Source of the DNA: Mycoplasmatota bacterium
GTDB taxonomy: Bacteria; Bacillota_I; Bacilli_A; Izemoplasmatales; Izemoplasmataceae
Direction: 5' to 3'
Length of the DNA: 19,533 nucleotides
NCBI GenBank assembly: GCA_030636545.1
Contig: DAOVWR010000015.1
Coordinates: 1 to 19,533, forward strand
Shown here: positions 7,736-14,714 of the stretch, piece by piece
Layout: each line of letters opens with the position of its first letter
Numbering within the stretch: the first letter of the stretch is position 1
Translations under genes and position numbers: made by a program
Notes under the pieces: generated by a model
The model's database searches: none
What the model saw: only the letters and a program-made list of their open reading frames with translations
What the model was told of the DNA's origin: nothing

Positions 7736-9313
7736 CTAGTCTCTTGCATTAAATATTGGTTGATCATCATCAGGAATTAATGAGCCAGATAAAATATCGT
7801 TAGTTGTTAAGAATGAATCATATAGTATTGCTTGTAATTCTAATTCAGTTACGGCAATGTCTCGTAAAAGTAATCCTGTATTTTCTGGGTATTCTCCATT
7901 AACAAATGGATAATAGTCTTTATCAAATACGTAGTCGTTAGTAGCTACTTTATAGTAGGTATTATCATCAAAAACTTCTATTTCAGTATCATAAAACGAT
8001 CCTGGACCTGCTTTGAAGGAGTTTATTTGAGCTCCTGTGAGCCAAACTGTTTTAACAATATTATCAAATGGCCATACTTGATAAAGTACTCCTAGATTAA
8101 TCATATCACCATCTTCAATATCAGTTCTTGTTCCACCAATATTATGGAAAGCAATATCACTGCCTGTTGTTATTCTCATTAATCTTGCAATCCATAAAGT
8201 TAACTCACCTTGCGATAAGTCATCTCCGGCAACAAGAAGTGGATCGTTAAATAGTGCATCTGTTTCAAGCTGATAAGTATCTATTAATGCTTGAACAGTT
8301 GTGTTTTGTGTATGGAATAAATCTGTATCATAGAAATCTAAGTTTTCAGCATAGTAGCCAGATAACATGCCATTTTCATCAAAACTAAATCTAACATGAC
8401 CTACATATTCACCATTTGCTCCAGACTGAATGATTGGTATACCTAAGTTTGTCTGAGCGTAATTACTATGTGAATGAGCATTGAAAATAGCGTCAACACG
8501 GTAATCACCACTTAAAGCAGCGACTCCATCATTTATACGTCCAGTATCGTGACTTACAACAAACACCATATCAACATCTTCAATAGTTCTTAAGTGATAA
8601 GAGTATGATTCAATAATAGCAACAGGTTCAGCAAATTCGTAACCAGTAATTTTACTAGTTGCGATTGAACTTTCAAGTCCATAGCCCATTGTTCCAATGA
8701 TTCCTATTTTTAGCCCAGCACGCTCAATAATTGTATAAGGTTCAATTCCATCAGGAATAGTTGATGTACCTTCATAAAATACATTGGCTCCAAGTAATGG
8801 GAAAGTAGCTTCACCATTAGAATCGTCCCCATCAAAATAAGCAGTAACGGTTTCAAGTCCCCAATCAAATTCATGATTTCCAAGAGTAAACGCATCAAAA
8901 TACATTTCATTCATCATGCTAATTGTTGAATAACCAGCATAATAATTAGATAAGGCAGTACCTTGCAAGATATCTCCACCTGCTAAGATTATGACATTAT
9001 CAGGATTTTCCTCTTTCTTAGTTACTAAGAAATTTGCAATATATGCCATTCCTAATTGATCACTATCAGGTAGAATAGCACCATGGAAGTCATTAATGTA
9101 GTAAATATCTAAATAATCTGCAGGTTCTTCTTCAACACATAATTCATTATCAGGATCAGTGTCACAGTTTAAATCTGGCTCTTCATCCTCTAAACAATCA
9201 ACATGCGTTGGGTATAACTCGCAATCTACAGGCTCAGGCTCTGGTGTTAAGTTACAAGCAGCTAGCCCGAAACTCATAATAAGTATAAGTAGTAAAGAAA
9301 TTAGTTTTTTCAT
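7736..9313 (-). CDS. Surface lipoprotein 5'-nucleotidase (UshA/YfkN-type metallophosphoesterase)
   Basis: A secreted, lipid-anchored nucleotidase that would release nucleosides and phosphate from extracellular nucleotides. The start is taken at ATG 9313, which has AAAGGTGAT just upstream; a longer reading from TTG 9328 would run through that site. Lipobox LAAC with Cys20. Residues 21-65 form an acidic linker with two Cys pairs (31/40 and 50/59). Metallophosphoesterase motifs: NDFHG (74-78), GGDILQG (112-118), GNHEFDWG (145-152), SHDTG (254-258) and NAHSHS (278-283). The C-terminal nucleotidase domain has NIGGTRTDI (391-399) and the YQVWPFDN substrate-pocket motif (411-418). Length of 525 residues suits the family. 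It stands alone with its own promoter and a shared terminator. Exact nucleotide preference is not visible. Confidence 0.93.
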   Translation of the reverse strand: MKKLISLLLILIMSFGLAACNLTPEPEPVDCELYPTHVDCLEDEEPDLNCDTDPDNELCVEEEPADYLDIYYINDFHGAILPDSDQLGMAYIANFLVTKKEENPDNVIILAGGDILQGTALSNYYAGYSTISMMNEMYFDAFTLGNHEFDWGLETVTAYFDGDDSNGEATFPLLGANVFYEGTSTIPDGIEPYTIIERAGLKIGIIGTMGYGLESSIATSKITGYEFAEPVAIIESYSYHLRTIEDVDMVFVVSHDTGRINDGVAALSGDYRVDAIFNAHSHSNYAQTNLGIPIIQSGANGEYVGHVRFSFDENGMLSGYYAENLDFYDTDLFHTQNTTVQALIDTYQLETDALFNDPLLVAGDDLSQGELTLWIARLMRITTGSDIAFHNIGGTRTDIEDGDMINLGVLYQVWPFDNIVKTVWLTGAQINSFKAGPGSFYDTEIEVFDDNTYYKVATNDYVFDKDYYPFVNGEYPENTGLLLRDIAVTELELQAILYDSFLTTNDILSGSLIPDDDQPIFNARD

Positions 9314-9346
9314 AGTATCACCTTTCAATATTTTATGTAACTTTAT

Positions 9347-9374
9347 ATAATACCATTTTCTAGTTGAAAAGCAA
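9347..9374 (-). promoter_or_regulatory. Promoter of the nucleotidase lipoprotein gene
   Basis: Read on the minus strand: TTGCTT as -35 (9374-9369), 16 bases, then TATTAT as -10 (9352-9347). The bases TGG before it (extended -10) strengthen the match. It lies about 35 bases upstream of the start codon. Confidence 0.6.
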
Positions 9375-9393
9375 ATGGATATTTAATAATAAA

Positions 9394-9421
9394 TTGTCAT
9401 TTTATTGTATCTTATTATAAC
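9394..9421 (+). promoter_or_regulatory. Candidate distal promoter of typA
   Basis: TTGTCA (9394-9399), a 16-base spacer, and TATAAC (9416-9421), each a 5/6 match to consensus. The sequence around it is nearly pure A/T, so chance matches are likely, and a second candidate lies closer to the gene. Confidence 0.45.
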
Positions 9422-9490
9422 ATACTATACTATAAGATATTATAATATAAGACATTAATTGCGAATATGTTTAGTAATATTATGAATGTG

Positions 9491-9499
9491 TGGTATAGT
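9491..9499 (+). promoter_or_regulatory. Candidate proximal extended -10 promoter of typA
   Basis: TGGTATAGT fits TGn plus a -10 hexamer. Transcription would begin near 9506, giving a leader of about 70 bases that includes a hairpin. Confidence 0.4.
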
Positions 9500-9507
9500 G
9501 AATAGGA

Positions 9508-9525
9508 TGCTTTTATGAAAAAGCA
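9508..9525 (+). other. Hairpin in the typA leader
   Basis: A 7-bp inverted repeat, TGCTTTT (9508-9514) with AAAAGCA (9519-9525), four-base loop, followed by ATTTTG. It would sit at the 5' end of the proximal typA transcript. It may stabilise the mRNA or act as a weak attenuator; the T tract is short. Confidence 0.35.
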
Positions 9526-9577
9526 ATTTTGAGTAGAAATACCAAAGTATTTATTGGCAGTAGGAGGAATGAATATT

Positions 9578-11398
9578 ATGAAACAAAATATTATAAATGT
9601 TGCAGTTATAGCACATGTTGATGCTGGTAAATCAACACTTGTTGATGCATTACTTAGCCAAAGTGGAGTATTTCATGAAAATGAAGTCTTGATTGAACAA
9701 GTAATGGACAATAATGATTTAGAACGCGAAAGAGGAATCACCATTTATTCTAAAAACTGTGCAATCGAACATAATGGAACTAAGATAAACATTGTTGATA
9801 CTCCAGGTCATGCCGATTTTTCAAGTGAAGTTGAAAGAATAATCAAAACTGTTGATACAGTTATTTTATTAGTTGATTCAAGTGAAGGACCAATGCCTCA
9901 AACTAGAGTGGTATTACAAAAATCACTTGAGCAAGGGTTAAGACCAATTCTTTTTATAAATAAAATTGATAAAAAAGATGAAAGAGCTGAAGAAGTTGTT
10001 GATATGAGTTTTGATCTATTTGCAGAACTTGGAGCAACAGATGAACAACTTGATTTTCCAATTCTTTATGGAATTGCTAAGCAAGGAATAGCTTTAAGTG
10101 AAATGGACGATGAAAGAGTAGATTTAGGTCCGTTATTTGATTTATTACTAAAACATGTCAATCCTTATCCGGATACAAAAAATCTGCCGCTTCAACTTCA
10201 AGTATCTACTTTAGGATATGATGACTATTTAGGAAGATTAGGGACAGGTAGAATTACAAGAGGAACGATTAGAAAAGGAATGATGGTTTCGGTTAGTAAA
10301 AGAGACGGATCTGTTATTAATACTAAAATATCACAACTATATGTAAATGAAGGCCTATCAAGAGTTGAAAAGGCAGAAGCGTTTTCAGGAGACATAGTAA
10401 CATTTACTGGTATGCCAACGATTTCGATTGGGGAAACTGTATGTGCAGTAGATCATCTTGAACCTATGAAAATGATTGAAATAGAGAAACCAACACTATC
10501 AATGAACTTTTTGGTAAATTCTTCACCATTTGTTGGACAAAGTGGGAAATTAGTAACAACAAGACAAATAAGAGCTAGACTGAAAAAAGAACTTGAAACA
10601 AATATCGGTCTTGAAATAACTGAATTAGATGGTATTGAAGGGTATAAAGTAAATGGTAGAGGAGAACTTCATTTATCAATACTACTAGAAAGCATGAGAA
10701 GAGAAGGGTTTGAACTTAGTGTTTCAAAGCCAGAAGTTCTTTATAGAGAAATAAATGGAGAGAAATATGAGCCATTTGAAAAAGTAAATATCTCATTACC
10801 TGACGAATTTGCTGGTACCATTATTTCACAAATTAACCTGCGTCAAGGTAGAATGCAAAATATGTCTAGTGAAAACGGCTACACAGTTATGGAATATTTA
10901 GTGCCTTCTAGAGGGTTAATCGGATATAGAAGTGAATTTATAAACTCAACAAAAGGAAGAGGAACATTAGAAAAATCATTTGATAATTACTATCCTTTTG
11001 CTGGAGACATAATTAATCACCGTAATGGTGTATTTATCGCTAAAGAAAAGGGTAAAACGATGGCTTACTCACTATTTCATTTGAGTGAAAGAGGCAAGAT
11101 GTTCGTTGCTCCTGCAGTAGAAGTGTATGCTGGAATGATTGTGGGATTAAACTCGCGAAAAAACGACCTTGTTGTTAATCCGTGTAAAAATAAGCAATTA
11201 ACAAATGTAAGAGCAAGTGGTACAGATGAAGCAGTAAAACTTCTTGACCCAAGAAGATTCACTTTGGAAGAAGCTTTAGAATTCATAGCTGATGATGAAT
11301 TAGTTGAAATAACACCAGATGCGATTAGGATTCGAAAAAAACTATTAAATGAGAAAGATCGAAAAAGAGTGAACAAACAATTAAAATATGAAGAATAA
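9578..11398 (+). CDS. typA: TypA/BipA family translational GTPase
   Basis: A ribosome-associated GTPase of the TypA/BipA family, implicated in stress adaptation and large-subunit assembly. The start is ATG 9578, ten bases after AGGAGG (9562-9567); readings from TTG 9554 or ATG 9569 overlap or abut that site. The 606-residue length is normal. GTPase motifs: G1 HVDAGKST (13-20), G2 ERGITI (51-56), G3 DTPGHADF (74-81), G4 NKID (128-131). The TypA-specific C-terminal half is clear: NGRGELHLSILLESMRREG, VPSRGLIGYRSEF, MIVGLNSRKNDLVVN, KQLTNVRASGTDE. G1 is unusual because TypA normally has HVDHGKTT. The putative G5 (YGIAKQG) also departs from the usual form, so this may be a divergent or second copy. 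Monocistronic with its own terminator. Confidence 0.93.
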   Translation: MKQNIINVAVIAHVDAGKSTLVDALLSQSGVFHENEVLIEQVMDNNDLERERGITIYSKNCAIEHNGTKINIVDTPGHADFSSEVERIIKTVDTVILLVDSSEGPMPQTRVVLQKSLEQGLRPILFINKIDKKDERAEEVVDMSFDLFAELGATDEQLDFPILYGIAKQGIALSEMDDERVDLGPLFDLLLKHVNPYPDTKNLPLQLQVSTLGYDDYLGRLGTGRITRGTIRKGMMVSVSKRDGSVINTKISQLYVNEGLSRVEKAEAFSGDIVTFTGMPTISIGETVCAVDHLEPMKMIEIEKPTLSMNFLVNSSPFVGQSGKLVTTRQIRARLKKELETNIGLEITELDGIEGYKVNGRGELHLSILLESMRREGFELSVSKPEVLYREINGEKYEPFEKVNISLPDEFAGTIISQINLRQGRMQNMSSENGYTVMEYLVPSRGLIGYRSEFINSTKGRGTLEKSFDNYYPFAGDIINHRNGVFIAKEKGKTMAYSLFHLSERGKMFVAPAVEVYAGMIVGLNSRKNDLVVNPCKNKQLTNVRASGTDEAVKLLDPRRFTLEEALEFIADDELVEITPDAIRIRKKLLNEKDRKRVNKQLKYEE

Positions 11399-11400
11399 TA

Positions 11401-11432
11401 AAAGCTATCACATTACGTGTTAGCTTTTTCTT
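11401..11432 (+). terminator. Intrinsic terminator of typA
   Basis: AAAGCTA (11401-11407) pairs with TAGCTTT (11421-11427), with an inner CAC/GTG stem and a five-base loop, followed by TTTCTTTT. Confidence 0.85.
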
Positions 11433-11510
11433 TTATAATTATTTTCTTAGATACCAGAAACTCTATTAGGTACATATGATAACAACATAAGTAATCAATA
11501 TTAACTCAAT

Positions 11511-11672
11511 ATGATTGTGGTCACTATAGGAAGGTATAACAAAATAGTGTTATCCTTTATTAATATATATGAGTTATATAATTATTTACATGCGGATATA
11601 GAAAGTAATATTGTACATGTTAAAAGTCATGTATATAATAGAAATGATAAGGTCAATAATGATGACATTTGA
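11511..11672 (+). pseudogene. Doubtful 53-codon ORF, possible gene remnant
   Basis: An ATG-to-TGA frame of 53 codons, preceded in frame by TAA and with no ribosome binding site. The second half (IYELYNYL, then IVHVKSHVYNRNDKV) faintly recalls the end of LytTR DNA-binding domains (ELEEQL, then FVRVHKSYIVNIDKI). The similarity is weak and by eye only. It is best read as a possible remnant or chance frame. Confidence 0.15.
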
Positions 11673-11953
11673 ATAATTAATTTGAATGTTAAAATCAGAT
11701 TATCTTCTATTTCAATATAGCAATAGCAATAGAGACATAAGAGAATCAACCCCACTATGTATTTCTCTATTTTTGATATAAATAAAGTCAGAGTTATGAT
11801 CTGGATTGAATAAAACATTACTCTATGAAAAAAAGTAGAATCGATAAAATCCGTATATGAGTAGTCACCAATATTTTCAAATGATGTGTATTCAAAGTGA
11901 ATAAAGTCAACAACTAATAATGGAATTGAAAATATCCAGAGTTCGTAATTCAT
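11627..11953 (-). CDS. Doubtful 108-residue hydrophobic ORF
   Basis: A minus-strand frame encoding a Tyr/Phe/Ile-rich product with about three hydrophobic stretches. No Shine-Dalgarno sequence precedes the ATG at 11953, the frame overlaps the plus-strand 53-codon ORF, and it ends in TGA. Hydrophobic frames arise easily by chance in AT-rich DNA. It is kept because it is the longest frame in the gene-poor region and the codons look ordinary. It could be a small membrane protein or the decayed end of one. Confidence 0.22.
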   Translation of the reverse strand: MNYELWIFSIPLLVVDFIHFEYTSFENIGDYSYTDFIDSTFFHRVMFYSIQIITLTLFISKIEKYIVGLILLCLYCYCYIEIEDNLILTFKLIIQMSSLLTLSFLLYT

Positions 11954-12170
11954 TATTTTACGGTCAGTTATTTGATAACAGTCTGAAGACTAGTAGTTTT
12001 ATTTCTGGCTTGATTGCATCTTAAGTTTCCTTTTTCTTTACCGAGATAATAAGAATAACTTCCATAATAACAAGTTTACTTCGATTTACAATCATTCCAC
12101 TAATGTGTCCTTTAATTATCGTATTTTGAGAACTCTAATATGATCTAAAAAAATTGTATTTTAGTACTTT

Positions 12171-12189
12171 ATTTACTTGAAAAGTAAAT
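12171..12189. promoter_or_regulatory. 19-bp palindrome, candidate operator of the DUF2339-like gene
   Basis: ATTTACTT (12171-12178), spacer GAA, AAGTAAAT (12182-12189): perfect 8-bp arms. It ends 21 bases before the -10 hexamer, so it overlaps the -35 position. The promoter has no good -35 hexamer, so a protein bound here could activate or repress. Confidence 0.45.
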
Positions 12190-12206
12190 GTAATAAAGTG
12201 AGTCTG

Positions 12207-12215
12207 TGTTATAAT
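12207..12215 (+). promoter_or_regulatory. Extended -10 promoter of the DUF2339-like gene
   Basis: TGTTATAAT is a perfect extended -10 (TGn plus TATAAT). No -35 hexamer is visible at the right distance. Transcription would begin near 12222, leaving a leader of about 90 bases. Confidence 0.65.
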
Positions 12216-12238
12216 TAATTGTAGTTAGGGAGTTGAAA

Positions 12239-12286
12239 ATGATAGAAAAACTGTTTGTCTACCTGTTTTTCTATTTGTTTATGTGA
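12239..12286 (+). CDS. Possible 15-residue leader peptide
   Basis: A short frame, MIEKLFVYLFFYLFM, starts at ATG 12239 six bases after AGGGAG (12227-12232) and stops at TGA 12284-12286, 26 bases before the main gene's ATG. It lies wholly within the leader and overlaps both arms of a hairpin. The composition is Phe/Leu/Tyr-rich. It may be a leader peptide whose translation opens the hairpin, or a chance frame. Confidence 0.35.
   Translation: MIEKLFVYLFFYLFM
12242..12274 (+). other. 10-bp hairpin in the leader of the DUF2339-like gene
   Basis: ATAGAAAAAC (12242-12251) and GTTTTTCTAT (12265-12274) are perfect inverted repeats around a 13-base loop. No U run follows directly, so it is not a typical terminator. 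Ribosomes translating the leader peptide would melt it. Confidence 0.5.
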
Positions 12287-12311
12287 TATGAAAATGTCAA
12301 AAGGAGGTATT

Positions 12312-14672
12312 ATGGCTGATAAAATTATTGACAAGACTAACGAAATAATTAACTTGCATAACGAGATGAATGATTTAATTTACGAAATTAAAGAAGAATT
12401 AATGGTCCTTAAGAAAAGTAACGAACTTCTTCAAGAAGAAAACGCTGAACTAAAGAAAATGCTACTTAAAGAAGATAAACAGGAATCTCTCAAAGTGGAA
12501 GAACTAATTACTATAGTTGAAGAAGTTGAAACAAAAGTTGTAGCACAGGATATTACTATAGAAGATGCAAAGGAAGTAGAAGATATTAGTGAAATTCCAG
12601 TAGTTAATGAAACTATTAAAGTAAAAGTGAGAAAACCAAAATCTAATGGTGGATTATATGAATTCTTTTTAGGAAAAAATATAATCGCAAAAATTGCGAG
12701 TGTATTAATTTTCTTAGGGTTTGTTTCTTTTGGACAAATTGCTTATATTAATTGGTTAAGTGATATCGGACGTGTTATTCTTATTTTATTTGTAGGAATC
12801 ACATTCTTTTTAGGAGGATATTTCTTTGATAAGAAAGGGAATACGGTATTCAACAATGCTTTCTATGTTATTGGCCTCCTAATTACCTTTCTAAGCATTA
12901 CATTAGCATTCAATACCTATGAATTAATTGGCTTTATAACTGCATTATATCTTAGCATTTTACTTGTAGGATTAACATTTGTGTATTTTTATAAGAAGAG
13001 ATATGATTTTCTCGATACTTTCTTAGTAATTTTCTACATATTTATAGTAGGATATCTAGTTGTGTTCGGGAATGAATACAGAATAACTAATTTTGGAGTT
13101 CATTTAGGGATGTTAATTGCCATGATAGGACTAGGATATATTATGTATGTTTACATCCTAAGATTTAAAGAAGTTAAAGATAAGTTATCTGTTATTGGTA
13201 TAATTTATTTCGCAGTTCAGTTTTTGATAATTATGGCTTTATTAACTTTTTCTGGATATACATCTTTCAATATCCCGATTATATTTGAACTTATTGTTTT
13301 AATGATTTTTCTAATGTATTTGGCAAATTTCAAGTTTCTAGAAAAATCAATAGGATATAGAATTGTGACTATTATTGCATCGCTACTTATTCTTTTTACT
13401 GTAGCTTACTCATTCTCTGCAGTTTTAGATTATTATAATTTATTAAATGATTACATCCATATCTATTTATTCGCAATAATAATATTGGCTCCAATGTATG
13501 GTTATTTGTTTTTCAAAGATGATACAGACCCAAAAGTTGTAAGTAGAATTGATCCATACTTGATTGTGTTAGGTATAATAGTACTAATATATGTTTTACA
13601 ATTTGAAACATTTCATCATCAATATAATGAGTTAGTGCCATTTTACGTTCATAACTTAGTATTAGGAATTAGTGTATTGCTTATTTATTTAGCATATAGA
13701 TTTACTAATAAATTTACTTTTAGGATAATGTTTATTATTTATTTCCTATATTTAGCTGCAGGAGCAATTACTAGATTTACCAATGTTAATATCCCAATTG
13801 TTATACGACGTAGTTCTGTCTTTTTTGAAATAGTCGGCTTAAATGATCCTGCAGAATATCTGATATATATATTCTCTCTAATAATTGGTATTGCCTTACT
13901 AGTATCAAATAAAATGATGAAAAAAATTGATAGAAAAGAAGAATATGTTGAATCACTTGTTTTTTACGGATTTAATCTAATGATTTCAATCCCAATTGTA
14001 TTTCTAATAGTTGATAATTTTCATATAACTATTGAAAGAAGATACTTTGTATTGATGCTAAGTATTATTACATTATTTATTATTGGATATCGTTATTTAC
14101 TAAACCTAAAAATATTTAATGTGAAGAATTTAAAAGAGTTTAAATTAGGAGTTCAAATGCTATCTGTTATTCTGATTATCATTATAAGTTTTATCTATTT
14201 TGATCATAATTTCACTCTTGGAATAGACCTATTCACATTCCTGTTTGTGCTTTTACTAAATGCATATCTGGTATTCCCATTAAAAGAACTATATGATTAT
14301 GCGAAAGAAAAGTATGATCTTGAAACAGTGTTTATTATTATTTATATGACTGGAGTAGTTATTCAAAGTGTCTTTATAACTTTCTATATTAATTTTACTT
14401 ATGATAAAGTATTCTTATCTAGTTATTTTATGATAGCTTCAGCATTAGCTATTTTATATGGATTTAGATATAATTTATTAGTGGTGAGAAAACTTGGATT
14501 AGGAGCGATATATTTCGCGTTAATTAAGTTCTTTACATATGATTTCTTTAGTGCTGAATTTACACTTACTGTTAGAATGGTTACCTATTTCATATTGGGG
14601 TTACTCCTTATGACTATTGCCTTTATGTATGGATATTTAGAGAAAAAGTATGGAGAAGAAGTGGAAGAATAA
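12312..14672 (+). CDS. DUF2339-like polytopic membrane protein with N-terminal coiled coil
   Basis: The start is ATG 12312 after AAGGAGG (12301-12307); longer readings run back through that site without support. The 786-residue product has three parts. Residues 5-55 form a heptad-like coiled coil (ELMVLKKSNELLQEENAELKK). Residues 55-112 are an acidic, Val/Ile-rich linker ending in VRKPKSNGG. The rest is about twenty closely spaced hydrophobic helices. The entry to the membrane part, LYEFFLGKNIIAKIASVLIFLGFVSF followed by a helix and FFLGGYFFDKKG, follows the pattern of DUF2339 proteins (GRNWLVKVG, later AGLALLGLGW). The function of that family is unknown. The gene is monocistronic, with a regulated-looking leader and its own terminator. 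Composition is extremely Ile/Phe/Tyr-rich, as expected for AT-rich membrane genes. Confidence 0.82.
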   Translation: MADKIIDKTNEIINLHNEMNDLIYEIKEELMVLKKSNELLQEENAELKKMLLKEDKQESLKVEELITIVEEVETKVVAQDITIEDAKEVEDISEIPVVNETIKVKVRKPKSNGGLYEFFLGKNIIAKIASVLIFLGFVSFGQIAYINWLSDIGRVILILFVGITFFLGGYFFDKKGNTVFNNAFYVIGLLITFLSITLAFNTYELIGFITALYLSILLVGLTFVYFYKKRYDFLDTFLVIFYIFIVGYLVVFGNEYRITNFGVHLGMLIAMIGLGYIMYVYILRFKEVKDKLSVIGIIYFAVQFLIIMALLTFSGYTSFNIPIIFELIVLMIFLMYLANFKFLEKSIGYRIVTIIASLLILFTVAYSFSAVLDYYNLLNDYIHIYLFAIIILAPMYGYLFFKDDTDPKVVSRIDPYLIVLGIIVLIYVLQFETFHHQYNELVPFYVHNLVLGISVLLIYLAYRFTNKFTFRIMFIIYFLYLAAGAITRFTNVNIPIVIRRSSVFFEIVGLNDPAEYLIYIFSLIIGIALLVSNKMMKKIDRKEEYVESLVFYGFNLMISIPIVFLIVDNFHITIERRYFVLMLSIITLFIIGYRYLLNLKIFNVKNLKEFKLGVQMLSVILIIIISFIYFDHNFTLGIDLFTFLFVLLLNAYLVFPLKELYDYAKEKYDLETVFIIIYMTGVVIQSVFITFYINFTYDKVFLSSYFMIASALAILYGFRYNLLVVRKLGLGAIYFALIKFFTYDFFSAEFTLTVRMVTYFILGLLLMTIAFMYGYLEKKYGEEVEE

Positions 14673-14676
14673 TTTA

Positions 14677-14710
14677 AAAAAGACATCACATATTTGTGAT
14701 GTCTTTTTGA
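14677..14710. terminator. Bidirectional terminator between the DUF2339-like gene and glnA
   Basis: A 14-bp stem, AAAAAGACATCACA (14677-14690) with TGTGATGTCTTTTT (14695-14708), loop TATT. The A run and T run at its ends serve both converging genes. Confidence 0.93.
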
Positions 14711-14714
14711 TAGC

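Larger units (their letters stand above)
11433..12170. other. Gene-poor region without a confident gene
   Basis: About 740 bases between the typA terminator and the regulatory region of the next gene. No open frame here has a convincing ribosome binding site. It contains two doubtful ORFs, listed separately, both ending in TGA, a stop that no confident gene in the window uses. It also has a bulged hairpin (AAGG, T bulge, ATAACA at 11531-11541 with TGTTATCCTT at 11548-11557) lacking a good T tail. A short minus-strand peptide frame around 12020-12110 is also open. The picture fits decayed genes, but no parent family is proven. Confidence 0.5.

Noticed and set aside
9554..9577. Extension of TypA to TTG 9554
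   Set aside because: It would translate through the AGGAGG site that clearly serves ATG 9578.
11077..11376. 99-codon minus-strand frame inside typA
   Set aside because: Antisense to the conserved TypA C-terminal domain; no start signals.
9578..11398. Tetracycline-resistance ribosomal protection protein, suggested by HVDAGKST
   Set aside because: The C-terminal half carries TypA-specific motifs and the length is 606 residues; Tet(M)-like domain IV features are absent.
12255..12311. Extension of the DUF2339-like protein to TTG 12255
   Set aside because: It would run through the AAGGAGG site at 12301 and begin within the leader hairpin.
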